From assembly GCF_017901135.1 (NCBI RefSeq), contig NZ_CP072801.1, positions 1,488,001 to 1,552,000 on the forward strand: 64,000 nt of DNA. Direction: 5' to 3'. Shown in pieces: positions 27,101-35,565 of this stretch. The DNA is from Thiothrix litoralis (GTDB lineage: Bacteria > Pseudomonadota > Gammaproteobacteria > Thiotrichales > Thiotrichaceae). The first letter of the stretch is position 1. Every line of letters starts with the position of its first letter. The notes beneath the pieces are model-generated. The model searched no databases. It worked only from the letters and a program-made list of their open reading frames with translations, and was not told the origin of the DNA. The position numbers and the translations under genes were made by a program.

Positions 27101-27738
27101 AACACTTGTACTTCGATATGGCGGGCGTGGGTAATGAATTTTTCGAGGAATACGCCGCTGTTGGCGAAATTGTTGGCCCCCAAACGCCGCACCGATTCAT
27201 ACGCGGCACTGAGTTCAGCAGCATTGTCACAGCGTTGCATCCCGATACCGCCGCCACCGGCAGTGGATTTCAGCATTAGCGGGTAGCCAATGCTTTCGGC
27301 GGCGGCAAGGGCAGCGTCAAGCGAGTCGAGCAAATCCGAACCCGGCAGTAACGGCACCTGATTGTGCAAGGCCAGTTCCCGGGCGCGGTGTTTCAAACCA
27401 AACGCTTCCATTTGCGCCGGGGTTGGCCCCAGAAACACAATGCCTGCGGCTTCGCAGCGTTGCGCAAACGCGGTATTTTCGCTGAGGAAACCGTAGCCCG
27501 GATGCACGGCTTGTGCGCCACTGGCAGCGATGATTTCCAGCAAACGCGGCTGGTTCAGATAGGTTTCTGCCGCCGAACCTTCGCCCAGTGACCAGGCTTC
27601 GTCGGCGTATTGAACATGCAGGGAATCGCGGTCGGCTTCGGCATACACCGCCACCGCTTTGACCCCCAGCGCACGCAGGGTACGGATAATACGCACGGCA
27701 ATCGCGCCGCGATTGGCAATCAGGACTTTGTTGAACAT
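24142..27738 (-). CDS. Biotin-dependent urea/guanidine carboxylase
   Basis: 1198 aa. The biotin carboxylase domain fills residues 1-450 (ANRGAIAVRIIRTLRALG, STAGGGGIGMQ and FLEVNTRLQVEHGVTE). A KipA-like half (AHS2) and a KipI-like half (AHS1) follow, and the biotinyl domain at the end carries the lysine in LEAMKMEIK. Enzymes of this architecture carboxylate urea or guanidine with ATP and bicarbonate. The neighbouring DUF1989 pair and the upstream guanidine-I riboswitch make guanidine the likely substrate. An 18-bp palindrome is translated in frame near residue 775. Confidence 0.93.
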   Translation of the reverse strand: MFNKVLIANRGAIAVRIIRTLRALGVKAVAVYAEADRDSLHVQYADEAWSLGEGSAAETYLNQPRLLEIIAASGAQAVHPGYGFLSENTAFAQRCEAAGIVFLGPTPAQMEAFGLKHRARELALHNQVPLLPGSDLLDSLDAALAAAESIGYPLMLKSTAGGGGIGMQRCDNAAELSAAYESVRRLGANNFANSGVFLEKFITHARHIEVQVFGDGQGQVLALGERDCSAQRRNQKVIEETPAPNLPDAVRHELQAVAVRLMSAVQYRSAGTVEYVYDQQTAAFYFLEVNTRLQVEHGVTEQVYGVDIVRWMLELGAGEFAFPTEALRANGHAIQTRVYAEDPNKQFQPCAGLLSHVAFPQTAGLRIDHWIEAGMTVSPFFDPMLAKIICHAPDRAAACQQLDAALAATEIYGIETNIAYVRQVLATDTFRAGHITTRYLNSLAWQPHSVDVLAPGTQISVQDYPGRQGYWDIGVPPSGPFDAWSFRLGNRLLGNAQECAGLEITLSGPTLRFNTATRMVLTGAQMEATLDGVVIPFWQVITVAAGSTLKLGKVQAAGTRAYLLLQGGVQCPHYLGSRATFTLGQFGGHAGRVLRSGDVLHLPTLPVVLPEIATLPASLLPEISTDWEIKVIYGPHGAPDFFTVQDIDTFFATDWEVHYNSSRTGIRLIGPKPQWARSDGGEAGMHPSNLHDNAYAVGTIDFTGDMPVILGPDGPSLGGFVCPATVITAELWKLGQLRAGDKVRFVPVSLADAVALERAQQQAINGLQPLRRSDFSPTSRATPILKSIPPTQHPVGITYRPCGDHYLLVEYGAMVLDINLRFRVHALMLWLQEQQIEGVRELTPGIRSLQVHYDSQTLSVEALLAWLERAEQALQGIEDMQVPARIVYLPLSWDDIACREAIAKYQQSVRKDAPWCPSNIEFIRRINGLASLEEVKRIVFEASYLVMGLGDVYLGAPVATPLDPRHRLVTTKYNPARTWTAENSVGIGGSYLCVYGMEGPGGYQFVGRTLQMWNRYRQTREFTQPWLLRFFDQIRFYEVSHEELQRIRQDFPQGRYPLRIEETTFSLRDYNALLEQNRADIATFTAHRQAAFDTELQHWIDSGQFHFESESQAGNAEAERETLDEHHTAVDSPLACSIWQVLVEPGMAVKAGDTLLILEAMKMEIKLEAPCDGVVLSLQRQAGAQVAAGERLLVLEVQ
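25404..25427. repeat. Palindromic element inside the carboxylase gene
   Basis: GTCGGACT-AA-AGTCCGAC (25406-25423) is a perfect inverted repeat with 8-bp arms. It is read in frame on the minus strand as part of LRRSDFSPTSRA in the linker between the two KipA/KipI-like halves. It looks like a REP-type insertion. Confidence 0.62.
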
Positions 27739-27756
27739 GGCAGTCTTCCCGCTGGG

Positions 27757-28395
27757 TTAATTCCAGATCAGCACGTCGATCGGGGTCGGATTGTAGGCAT
27801 TGCACGGGTTATTGAGCTGCGGGCAGTTGGAAATCAGCACAATCACGTCCATGTGCGCCCGCATTTCCACGTATTTGCCCGCATCCGAAATGCCATCGGC
27901 AAAGCTCAAACCCCCGTCAGGCGTGACCGGCACATTCATGAAAAAATTGATATTATGGGTAATGTCGCGCTTGCTCATGCCGAATTCGGGGTGGGAAGCC
28001 ACCGCCAGCATCCAGCTATCGCGGCAGGCGTGCATACACTTTTTTTCCAGCGCGTAACGCACGGTGTTGGATTCGGTGGCGCACGCCCCACCCAGGGTAT
28101 CGTGCCGCCCGCAGGTATCGGCAGTGATTTCCAGCATCACATTGCCAAGATTCGACAGCAAAGGCGTACCCGCCGTCAGGTACACATTGCCCTGCTCGCG
28201 GATGGTATCCACGGCTGAATAACGCTCCGACGGGTCAGCCGCGTTGTAAAACAGGGTATCGGCAGCCTGATTGCCTTCCCGATCGAGAATGCGCAGGGTT
28301 TGCCCCGCCTTGACCACCTGCATCCAGTAATCACCCGCTGGAACGGTTGCGCGGTAACGGGCAGCGGCTGCCTGTAATGGACTTTCCTTGATCAT
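27757..28395 (-). CDS. DUF1989 urea carboxylase-associated protein, probable carboxyguanidine deiminase subunit
   Basis: 212 aa. DUF1989 features: [23 protein letters not shown], then [19 protein letters not shown] and [18 protein letters not shown]. The cysteines and [17 protein letters not shown] near the C terminus resemble metal or active-site positions in this family. In guanidine-degrading bacteria two such proteins together deiminate carboxyguanidine to allophanate. The gene precedes the carboxylase in the same operon. Assignment to the first or second subunit was not attempted. Confidence 0.85.
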   Translation of the reverse strand: MIKESPLQAAAARYRATVPAGDYWMQVVKAGQTLRILDREGNQAADTLFYNAADPSERYSAVDTIREQGNVYLTAGTPLLSNLGNVMLEITADTCGRHDTLGGACATESNTVRYALEKKCMHACRDSWMLAVASHPEFGMSKRDITHNINFFMNVPVTPDGGLSFADGISDAGKYVEMRAHMDVIVLISNCPQLNNPCNAYNPTPIDVLIWN

Positions 28396-28405
28396 GAGTG
28401 CCTCC

Positions 28406-29161
28406 TCAACAGCAGCCGTGCGGGTGCTTGCCCTGTAAATGGTAGATGTGGTTGTTCTGGAATCCGCGCTGGTTTTCCGGGCGGAAGTTCATGCAGTAAT
28501 CGTCTGCGGCGACCGGGGCAGCCGTGTGTAGCTGGTAGGCAATCGGCTTTTTGGGGTATTCCGCCGCCGGGTTCAATGGGTGTGGGCAGGTGTGGAACAG
28601 CACTAGCGTATCCATTTCAAAGCGCAGTTCAACGCTATCGCCTGCCTTGCTGTGGTCGGGGACGAAATGCAGGTTGCCATCATCATCCGGCGCAACCTTG
28701 CTGAACAGGTTGAGGTTGGCTGCCATGTCGCGGCGGTTGAGGCCGTATTTTGCCAGTTCCACCAGAAAGGCTTGTTCGCCACTGATGATCCAGTCGTTGC
28801 GGAAATCCTGATAGGTTTTCACCCCCCATTTGCGTTGCAGTGCGGCGGTACTCAGGTTGCCGCCGACGGTATCGTGCCAGCCGACGCTATCGGCCACGAT
28901 GGAGCAGAAAATCCGCCCCATGTCGGAATACAGGCAATGCCCACGGGTCAGTTTGAAGGTGTGCTGGCATTTGAGGGTGTCGGGGGCATTGTAGCGTTCC
29001 AGCTTTTCCAGCGGGTTATAGAACAACATGCCGACATTCGCGCCACCTTCCAGGTCAATCAGGCGCAGGCTGGTTCCCTGCCGTAGCAGTAATGACCAGT
29101 GTGCGCCGCCGGGGATGCGGTCTTCATACAACAAGGTAGAGGGGGAAGGGGTTTCAGTCAT
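28406..29161 (-). CDS. DUF1989 urea carboxylase-associated protein, second subunit
   Basis: 251 aa, homologous to its neighbour: [38 protein letters not shown] and [19 protein letters not shown]. It ends in a histidine/cysteine-rich tail (GKHPHGCC). Paired DUF1989 genes beside the carboxylase are the established arrangement of the guanidine route. It overlaps the ABC ATPase gene by 8 bp. Confidence 0.85.
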   Translation of the reverse strand: MTETPSPSTLLYEDRIPGGAHWSLLLRQGTSLRLIDLEGGANVGMLFYNPLEKLERYNAPDTLKCQHTFKLTRGHCLYSDMGRIFCSIVADSVGWHDTVGGNLSTAALQRKWGVKTYQDFRNDWIISGEQAFLVELAKYGLNRRDMAANLNLFSKVAPDDDGNLHFVPDHSKAGDSVELRFEMDTLVLFHTCPHPLNPAAEYPKKPIAYQLHTAAPVAADDYCMNFRPENQRGFQNNHIYHLQGKHPHGCC

Positions 29162-29927
29162 GGTTGGCTCCCAGCGATTGTTGGATGGTCTGCAAGGTCA
29201 TCCGGTCGGTATGCCCAAGCGGAATGTCGTAGGTAATGGTGGCCCCAAAGCGGTTGGGGGCTTGCGGGTCGTGCCGCCGTTTGTCGAATACCCATAGGCG
29301 CGTGCCGAGGTAAAAACCTTCCTTGAGGTCGTGGGTAATCATGAAAATGGTCAGGCCGGTCTGTCGCCAGATGGAGAGGATCAACTGGTGCATATCGGCA
29401 CGGATACCGGGGTCGAGTGCGCCGAACGGCTCATCCAGCAACAGGATACGTGGCTTTTTAATCAGGGCTTGCGCGAGAGCCAAGCGTTGCTGCATCCCAC
29501 CGGACAGTTCCGACGGGTATTTGAGCAAAGCTGTCCCCAAACCGACCGATTCCAGCATCGCCACTGCTTGCTCACGGATGGCGCGACGGCGTTTGCCAAA
29601 GGTGCGTCCCCAGAAAGGTGAAGCTGCCAGTTCTGCCCCCAGCATGACGTTTTCCAGCACATTCAAATGCGGAAACACCGAATAACGCTGGAACACGATA
29701 CCGCGATCCGCATTGGGTTCATGCGGCAAAGGTTTGCCATCCAGCAGCAAGTCGCCACGGGTAGCGGTTTCTACCCCCAGCAGCAGTTTCAGGAAGGTGG
29801 TTTTGCCACAGCCGGACGTGCCGACCACGGTAATGAATTCCCCTGCCTTGACCGCCAGACTGACGTTTTCCAGCACCACATTGTCGCCGTACTCTTTCCA
29901 CAAGTGGCGGGCTTCGATGACGTTCAT
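29154..29927 (-). CDS. ABC transporter ATP-binding protein (nitrate/taurine type), guanidine operon
   Basis: 257 aa. Walker A is in VVGTSGCGKTTFLKLLLG, the signature is LSGGMQQRLALAQAL, and Walker B is ILLLDEPFGALD. The start at 29927 overlaps the permease stop (ATGA). This is the energy-coupling subunit of a TauABC/NrtABC-type importer, likely for guanidine given the operon leader. Confidence 0.92.
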   Translation of the reverse strand: MNVIEARHLWKEYGDNVVLENVSLAVKAGEFITVVGTSGCGKTTFLKLLLGVETATRGDLLLDGKPLPHEPNADRGIVFQRYSVFPHLNVLENVMLGAELAASPFWGRTFGKRRRAIREQAVAMLESVGLGTALLKYPSELSGGMQQRLALAQALIKKPRILLLDEPFGALDPGIRADMHQLILSIWRQTGLTIFMITHDLKEGFYLGTRLWVFDKRRHDPQAPNRFGATITYDIPLGHTDRMTLQTIQQSLGANHD

Positions 29928-30745
29928 GGTTTGCCTCCGTGGTAGTACCAAGGGAAGCTGCGCCGGGTCAGCACCCGCAACAGGTAATCGGTGAGGAAGG
30001 CCAGCAAGGTAATCCACAGCACATAGGGCAAAATCACATCCATCGACAGGTAGCGGCGCACCAGAAAAATCCGGTAGCCCAAACCTTCGGTGGCTGCAAT
30101 CGCTTCGGCGGCAATCAGGAACAACCACGCCGAACCCAGACTCAGGCGCACCGCATCCAGCAAACGCGGCAATACTTGCGGCAAGATCACCCGCAGGATC
30201 AATTGCCAGCTACTCGCCCCGAGGGTTTGCGCCTTGATGAACTGTTCTTCCGGCAATTCCAGCACCCGTTGCTGCATGTCCCGGATCAGGTAGGGCGCGA
30301 TACCAATCGTAATCAGCGCCACCTTGGAGACTTCCCCCAAGCCGAACACAATGAACAGCACCGGCAAAATTGCCATCGGCGGAATCAGTGACAGAGCCAT
30401 CACCAGCGGCGAAAGCCCTGCCCGAAACAGTGGAACCGCGCCATTGGCCACCCCAATCACCAGCCCCATCAAGGCACTCAGCAAGACACCCAAGCCCAGC
30501 CGTTGCAAGCTGGCGAGGGTATCGACCCACAACAGGTAGTTGCTGCTGCGCTTGTCGGCTTCAAACGCCATGCTCCAGATGGCTTCGCCAATGCTGCTGA
30601 AAGCGGGCAACAGTTTGTCGTTCGGGTTGGCTGCCAGCCGCAGTTCCGATGCCCACAGATAGGCCAGCAACAGCAAGGCAAAGGGCAAAATCCCCAACGC
30701 AAGCTGGGCGGCGCGGGATGGATGCTGGTTAATGAGTCTTTTCAT
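29924..30745 (-). CDS. ABC transporter permease, guanidine operon
   Basis: 273 aa with about six membrane helices. The permease loop is AQTLGASSWQLILRVILPQVLPRLLDAVR, in the usual EAA position. It is of the taurine/nitrate permease family, translated between the binding protein and the ATPase. Confidence 0.92.
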   Translation of the reverse strand: MKRLINQHPSRAAQLALGILPFALLLLAYLWASELRLAANPNDKLLPAFSSIGEAIWSMAFEADKRSSNYLLWVDTLASLQRLGLGVLLSALMGLVIGVANGAVPLFRAGLSPLVMALSLIPPMAILPVLFIVFGLGEVSKVALITIGIAPYLIRDMQQRVLELPEEQFIKAQTLGASSWQLILRVILPQVLPRLLDAVRLSLGSAWLFLIAAEAIAATEGLGYRIFLVRRYLSMDVILPYVLWITLLAFLTDYLLRVLTRRSFPWYYHGGKP

Positions 30746-30769
30746 GGCACGGTTCCCCTGTGCGTTCGC

Positions 30770-31834
30770 TTACAGGCTACTGTCTGCTGCCATTTTCATG
30801 TAGGTGCTATCAAAGCGCAGTTTGACATTGGCCTTGTCGCCGGTAATGTTGTCGCCACTGAACGCCATGCCCACCGTACCGGCATCTTTGGCCCCACTGC
30901 CCAGCAAGCCATGGTCAAACGAAAACTGGCTGACCAGTTGCATGGTTTTGGGCAGTTCCGCACTGTCGGTGAAAGCCACCGCATCCGCTGGGGCGTAGAA
31001 CATTTTGGTGGCATCCAGTTGTGCTTTGTAACCTGCCAAATCCGTACCGGAGGCTTTCGCCATCGCTGTCAGGGCGGTTTCGTCGCCTTGTTTCATCAAG
31101 CCCATGATTTCATACCATGCACCGACCAGGGCTTTGCCGAGTTTGGGGTTGTCTTTGAGGGTATCGCTGTTGACCACCATCAGGTCGATGATTTCGCCGG
31201 GAATTTCGCTGGAATCGAACACCTTGCTGGTATCCGGCAGCGCAGTGATTTCAGACAGCAACGGATTCCAGGTCACGGCAGAGGTCACATCGCTGGAGCT
31301 GAAGGTGGCGACCATATCGGCATCCGAGGTATTGACCACGGTAATGTCTTTTTCCGACAGGCCGACTTTTTCCAGACCGCGTGCCAGCAGGTAGTGCGAA
31401 ACCGAGAGTTCCACCAGATTGACTTTCTGCCCCTTGATGTCAGCCAGCTTCTTGTCTTTGCCCTTGAGGACTACCCCGTCGTTGCCGTTGGAAAAGTCGC
31501 CTACAATCAGCGCGGTGGAATCGACCCCGCCTGCTGCCGGAATGGTCAGCGCATCCATATTGGTCATGACGCAGCCATCAAAACCGCCAGCGGTGTACTG
31601 GTTGATGGATTCGACGTAATCGTTGATTTGCACAATATCGACGCTGATGCCGTATTTGTCCGCCCATTTTTTCATGATGCCGGAACTGTCGGCGTAATCC
31701 CACGGCATCCAGCCTGCGTAGATCGACCAGGCAATTTTGAAGGAATCTTTGGCTTCAGCCTGAGCGTTGAGGCTGAACAGGAGTGCAGGTATGAGCAGCA
31801 AGGCGCTGAGTTTGTTACGGAAATGACCAGTCAT
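30770..31834 (-). CDS. Periplasmic substrate-binding protein, guanidine operon
   Basis: 354 aa. A signal peptide (KLSALLLIPALLFSLNAQAEA) precedes DSFKIAWSIYAGWMPWDYAD, typical of NrtA/TauA-like binding proteins. The ATG at 31834 follows GGAG and gives the intact signal peptide; an in-frame start at 31861 is less likely. First gene after the riboswitch. Confidence 0.91.
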   Translation of the reverse strand: MTGHFRNKLSALLLIPALLFSLNAQAEAKDSFKIAWSIYAGWMPWDYADSSGIMKKWADKYGISVDIVQINDYVESINQYTAGGFDGCVMTNMDALTIPAAGGVDSTALIVGDFSNGNDGVVLKGKDKKLADIKGQKVNLVELSVSHYLLARGLEKVGLSEKDITVVNTSDADMVATFSSSDVTSAVTWNPLLSEITALPDTSKVFDSSEIPGEIIDLMVVNSDTLKDNPKLGKALVGAWYEIMGLMKQGDETALTAMAKASGTDLAGYKAQLDATKMFYAPADAVAFTDSAELPKTMQLVSQFSFDHGLLGSGAKDAGTVGMAFSGDNITGDKANVKLRFDSTYMKMAADSSL

Positions 31835-31896
31835 CAGAGTATCTCCACAGTTTCGGTTCAAGATAAATACGGCACGCGAGAGTATCCATAACGATA

Positions 31897-32000
31897 ACCT
31901 CCCGGGCTTTTATCCCGCCGTGTAACCTTGCTGTGAAGGTCGGTTGCTCTCGGACCAGCATCGCCAAGCTACTGCTTGCCAACCGGAACCCTAGCGACCT
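31897..32000 (-). ncRNA. Guanidine-I riboswitch (ykkC class)
   Basis: On the minus strand the conserved blocks of this class appear in order: CTAGGGTTCCG (near 31990), GGTCCGAGAGCAAC (near 31950), and ACACGGCGGGATAAAAGCC followed by CGGGAGG (31923-31898). The aptamer starts about 10 bp downstream of a promoter and ends about 60 bp before the binding-protein ATG. It predicts induction of the whole operon by guanidine. I could not resolve the expression platform. Confidence 0.95.
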
Positions 32001-32008
32001 ATTTGCCA

Positions 32009-32037
32009 AATTGTCCTGCGAGCGGCTCAATGGTCAA
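32009..32037 (-). promoter_or_regulatory. Sigma-70-type promoter of the guanidine operon
   Basis: On the minus strand TTGACC (-35) is 17 bp from ACAATT (-10), placing transcription start at about 32002, right at the 5' end of the riboswitch. Confidence 0.65.
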
Positions 32038-32194
32038 GGTGACTGATTACTCTCGCGCATGGAAAAGACAATGCAAGTGTTGTGCCATGTGTGAAGTGGC
32101 GGTTTTATTGGTGTTGGGGCGCGAAAGATGGAGCTAGATGCACTATTGGCGTGAGTGCGACGGGGTGTTTGCCCTGTCAGAGTGCAGCCTAAAA

Positions 32195-32530
32195 TCATCC
32201 GGTGCTGGCTGACAGGCTCACTTCCTGACGATCGCGGAAGCTTACCCATGCCTGCCAGCCGCCTTCCAGATTGTAGACTTGGGTGTAACCGAAACCACCC
32301 AGCAAGCGGCACAGGTCACGGCTGCTGTTGCCGTGGTAGCAATAGACCAGCACCGGCTGCGCCTTGTTCCTGCCCCGGATCAGGCGGGCAATGTTCGCCT
32401 CGTCAGCGGGTTTGGCATTCGGCAAATGCCCTTGAGCAAAACTGTGCGGGTCGCGGGTATCCAGCACCACCAGGTCGGCTTGCTCCAGCAATTCAGGCAC
32501 TTGCTCTGCCAATAGCGATTCATAACTCAT
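32195..32530 (-). CDS. Single-domain rhodanese (GlpE-like sulfurtransferase)
   Basis: 111 aa. LLEQADLVVLDTRDPHSFAQGHLPNA is followed by the active-site loop CYHGNSSRDL, with the catalytic cysteine and the CxHGxSS form of GlpE-type enzymes, and ends NLEGGWQAW. The start at 32530 is chosen because upstream sequence has no rhodanese similarity. A rhodanese (rhdN) is also part of Azotobacter nif regions, so a sulfur role in cluster synthesis is possible but not shown. Confidence 0.9.
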   Translation of the reverse strand: MSYESLLAEQVPELLEQADLVVLDTRDPHSFAQGHLPNAKPADEANIARLIRGRNKAQPVLVYCYHGNSSRDLCRLLGGFGYTQVYNLEGGWQAWVSFRDRQEVSLSASTG

Positions 32531-32776
32531 GGTCAAACTTTTTCTTCCAACATTTACCCGATAATGCCGGGTTCTGTTGCAAGGTGTGTGCCATTTCTCA
32601 AGGCATTGATTTTCAAATGACTTTAATCTTGGGCGTTGTTGGTTTTGCGACAAGTGAAATTTGTAACACCCGATATGCTGGGCTATACAGGGTGAAATCA
32701 GTGGACAAAATCAATTGAAGAGATAGCATGACGGGTAACTATTTATGCTGCGGAGTACGAAAAATCATGAAGCCAG

Positions 32777-33100
32777 ATGATGCGCCCAAATAAAGATACC
32801 GTCATTTCATGGGGTTGCGTTTTCAAAATCACGTTTCCCAATGGGAAAATTTATGTCGGTAGCGACACTGCCTGCACTGCACGTCTCGATTTTTTCAAAT
32901 ATTTTGGCTCGCCTCGTAAGGCTAAAACTGACATGCTTCACGAATTAGGCACATACCTGACGACGGGTGATGCTTATGTTCTTCAGAAGGAAATTCTTTA
33001 TGCCCAAGAAGACGTAAGAGTTGGTGACATACTTCGGATGGAACAGCAATACATAAAAGCCCTAAATGCTAAAGACCCCAATATCGGCTACAACAGGTAA
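32777..33100 (+). CDS. GIY-YIG-like small protein, 107 aa
   Basis: GCVFKITFPNGKIYVGSDT resembles the GIY-YIG strand pair, with later EILYAQ, MEQQYIKALNAKDPNIGYNR as in standalone GIY-YIG domains. The first motif is degenerate (VFK for GIY, YVG for YIG), so nuclease activity is uncertain. It is isolated on the plus strand between rhodanese and the rnf accessory genes, without a clear ribosome-binding site. Confidence 0.7.
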   Translation: MMRPNKDTVISWGCVFKITFPNGKIYVGSDTACTARLDFFKYFGSPRKAKTDMLHELGTYLTTGDAYVLQKEILYAQEDVRVGDILRMEQQYIKALNAKDPNIGYNR

Positions 33101-33117
33101 TAGGCAGGTAACTTACA

Positions 33118-33462
33118 TCACCCAAACACCCCCTCCGCCCGAATCATTCCCTTAAACCCCTTCATCACCGGGCGGGAAATAATCGTTTCCGCCAACACGC
33201 GCTTTTCATACACAAATTCCCGAATATCGTCATCCTCATGGGAATGTCGGGCAGTTTCGATCAGCGCATGAATATCCGTCCCTAAAATCACTCCAGGGCA
33301 GCCTTTCACCGCGTCATACAGCAACGCCATGACGGCCTTTTCCTCCGCATCCATCTTGCACTTGCCATCGAGGATTTTGAGCATGACGGCGGTGGCGCAA
33401 TCGACATGGGCGGGCGAGAGCGGATGTTCCAGCACCCACTGGCGCACATACTCAGCAGTCAT
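33118..33462 (-). CDS. Unrecognised small protein at the end of the rnf operon, 114 aa
   Basis: MTAEYVRQWVLEHPLSPAHVDCATAVML... has no domain I recognise and no signal or membrane segment. It overlaps the AAA+ ATPase gene by 11 bp, so the two are translationally coupled and it may be an ATPase partner. Confidence 0.75.
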   Translation of the reverse strand: MTAEYVRQWVLEHPLSPAHVDCATAVMLKILDGKCKMDAEEKAVMALLYDAVKGCPGVILGTDIHALIETARHSHEDDDIREFVYEKRVLAETIISRPVMKGFKGMIRAEGVFG

Positions 33463-35155
33463 GTGTCAGCTCCAAGCCACGGAACATGCTACAGCATTTG
33501 AACACTGCCAGCGTCGGCGGCACGGCTTTGTGGTGGCAGTATTTGGCAACCAGTTTCGCCAAGCCCTTGATGTCGCGCCCGCTGGCATCCGGGAACAGTT
33601 CCGCAAGCTGGTGGATCAGGTCAGTGTCGATTGCCAGCCCGAATTGTTCGGTCATCACGCGCCAGATTTTGCGGCGGTCTTCGAGGCCGGGCGGATGGTA
33701 TTTAATCAGGGCAATGCAGCGCGAAATGATGGCTTCGTCAATGTCGTCCACCCGGTTGGTGGTGAGGAACAGCAGGCCATTGAAGTATTCCAGCACCCGC
33801 AAAAACACCCCGACCACCGCATTGGCGGCAATATTGTCCTGACGGCGCTTGATGTACACGTCGGCTTCGTCGATCAGCATCACCGCGCCCCAGCGTTGCG
33901 CCCGTGTCAGGGTGTTTTTCAGCGCGGTTTCCATTTCCCCCACGTTCAAACCCAGTTGCCCGGAATGCACCCGGTAGAGCGGGCGTTTGATGATTTCGGA
34001 ATAGACTTCGGCGGTCAGGGTCTTGCCTACCCCCGGCGGCCCGGCGCACAGCACAGTCGTGCCGCCGGATTTGCCTTCCACGATGTCGTCCATCAGCACG
34101 TCCATTTCGGCGGTGAGGATGTCGATCAGGTCGGTTTGTTCGGGCGGCAGGATCAGCTTGTCCTTGAGTTCGGGCTGGTACACATAGGGTTGCATGTCAT
34201 CGACGTGTACCCACAAATGCTGGTGCAGTTCGAGGTGGAAGGCGAGGATGTAGCCATGCACCGGCAATTCGGTAAATAGCCCCGGTGGAATGTCGGTTTG
34301 CAGGGCTTCGGTAGCGTTTTCGACCTTGCTGTTGTAGTTGTTGCTGCGCCCCGCCTTGCGCAAGTATTTGCCGAGAATGTCGCCGGAAGCATCCAGCGTC
34401 AGCACCCGTTCCTTGATGATTTCTTCGTCGTTAACCAGCCGCGCCCAGCCACCGCCAGACGACAGCACCACCACGTTTTTGCGTGCCCAGTCGGTATTGC
34501 GGTGGGTGGCAGTCGGGTCTTCGGCAACAATGCCTGTGCCACGCCCGGAGAACTGCCGCCCGTAATCGGCACGCCACGTGAAATAACGTTCGGCGGAGTG
34601 TTCGTAAGCGGCGATCAGTTCCGGGGTTTCCTTGAAGAAGCCTTTGGCGGCGAGCATTTCGGGGATGGTTTGCCCAATCATGTCGCGTTCGCGGATCATC
34701 AGGTTGACGGTAGCAACTTTCGCCATGCTGTTGGCTTTGAGGTCAAGCAGGATGCGTCCCGTCTCTTCTTCGCCCGGTGGAGTGAAATCAATCCGTGCCA
34801 GCAAAAACGCCAGCGGCTTGCCTGCATTATTGGCCTTGAACAGCCAGCCCCGGATGCCGTCGCGGATCAGGAATTCGGTAATGTCGGGCACGAGGCGTTC
34901 CAGTTCGCCTTCCTGATAGCGTTTGCCGCCGCCGTGCAGGGCGCGTTGCAGGGTGGCAAGCTGGGCAGCCCGCCCTTGCATGGCAGCCCCCGCCACTGCG
35001 TACAGACTATGCAGGAAAGCGAGCTGGGGCGCGGAGAGCTGCTGGCAAGGCCACTCGGCTTTGTTGCCGAATTTCAGTTGCTCTTGCAGCAGCGCAAGCT
35101 CAGGAAATTCGCGGACTAAAGCTTCGACGTAGGGGCGTTCGATCTGGAGTTTCAT
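33452..35155 (-). CDS. AAA+ ATPase with a large unknown N-terminal region, 567 aa
   Basis: The AAA core is C-terminal: Walker A AGPPGVGKT (371-379), Walker B VMLIDEADV (425-433), sensor 1 LTTNRVDDID (464-473) and ISRC. Residues 1-340 are not recognised. It follows rnfH, ferredoxin and a 126-aa gene on the same strand and appears to be part of the NifA-driven rnf transcript. A chaperone or remodelling role for Rnf or nitrogenase is inference from position. Confidence 0.85.
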   Translation of the reverse strand: MKLQIERPYVEALVREFPELALLQEQLKFGNKAEWPCQQLSAPQLAFLHSLYAVAGAAMQGRAAQLATLQRALHGGGKRYQEGELERLVPDITEFLIRDGIRGWLFKANNAGKPLAFLLARIDFTPPGEEETGRILLDLKANSMAKVATVNLMIRERDMIGQTIPEMLAAKGFFKETPELIAAYEHSAERYFTWRADYGRQFSGRGTGIVAEDPTATHRNTDWARKNVVVLSSGGGWARLVNDEEIIKERVLTLDASGDILGKYLRKAGRSNNYNSKVENATEALQTDIPPGLFTELPVHGYILAFHLELHQHLWVHVDDMQPYVYQPELKDKLILPPEQTDLIDILTAEMDVLMDDIVEGKSGGTTVLCAGPPGVGKTLTAEVYSEIIKRPLYRVHSGQLGLNVGEMETALKNTLTRAQRWGAVMLIDEADVYIKRRQDNIAANAVVGVFLRVLEYFNGLLFLTTNRVDDIDEAIISRCIALIKYHPPGLEDRRKIWRVMTEQFGLAIDTDLIHQLAELFPDASGRDIKGLAKLVAKYCHHKAVPPTLAVFKCCSMFRGLELTHDC

Positions 35156-35175
35156 TGCAGCATATCACGCATGAC

Positions 35176-35556
35176 CTACTCCCCCAACGCAGGCAATAAA
35201 CGCGGGTCGCCCTTGATGTCGTCACCCTTGCCCCACGCTGTCACCGCCTCCACAAACCACTGGCGCTTGGTCGGGTGCGGTTGCAACACGTCGTATTCGG
35301 CAAAGAACGTCCCATCCGCATGGAACAGCAGCGAACCCGTTTTGTAGCCGCTGGTGGGGTGCATCCACACCCCCAGCAGCGAATCCAGCCCCGAAAACGT
35401 ATCGCGTTGCAGGCTGTATTGCACATGGCTACCTAGCGTCACCTCGGCACGTTCGGGCGGAAAACCCAGCTTGATGATTTGCCGATTGAGTTCCGCACAA
35501 ATGCTGACGGCTTGTGGCGCAGCCACCTTGATTTTATCTGCCAAACTGTCGTTCAT
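35176..35556 (-). CDS. Unrecognised rnf-linked protein, 126 aa
   Basis: A soluble protein (MNDSLADKIKVAAPQAVSIC...) without recognised domain. The pattern LLGVWMHPTSGYKTGSLLFHADGTFFAEYDV suggests a beta-rich fold. The GGAG ribosome-binding site sits at the very edge of palindromic repeat copy 2. It lies between the ferredoxin and the ATPase genes. Confidence 0.75.
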   Translation of the reverse strand: MNDSLADKIKVAAPQAVSICAELNRQIIKLGFPPERAEVTLGSHVQYSLQRDTFSGLDSLLGVWMHPTSGYKTGSLLFHADGTFFAEYDVLQPHPTKRQWFVEAVTAWGKGDDIKGDPRLLPALGE

Positions 35557-35565
35557 GGTCGCTCC

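Noticed and set aside
24142-27738. Annotation as a plain urea carboxylase for urea use
   Set aside because: The riboswitch and paired DUF1989 genes fit guanidine better; no urease or urea transporter genes accompany it.
30503-31891. 462-codon plus-strand frame opposite the guanidine-operon permease and binding protein
   Set aside because: Antisense to genes with a clear signal peptide and permease motif.
33329-34279. 316-codon plus-strand frame opposite the AAA+ ATPase
   Set aside because: Antisense to a gene with Walker motifs; histidine/valine-rich shadow composition.
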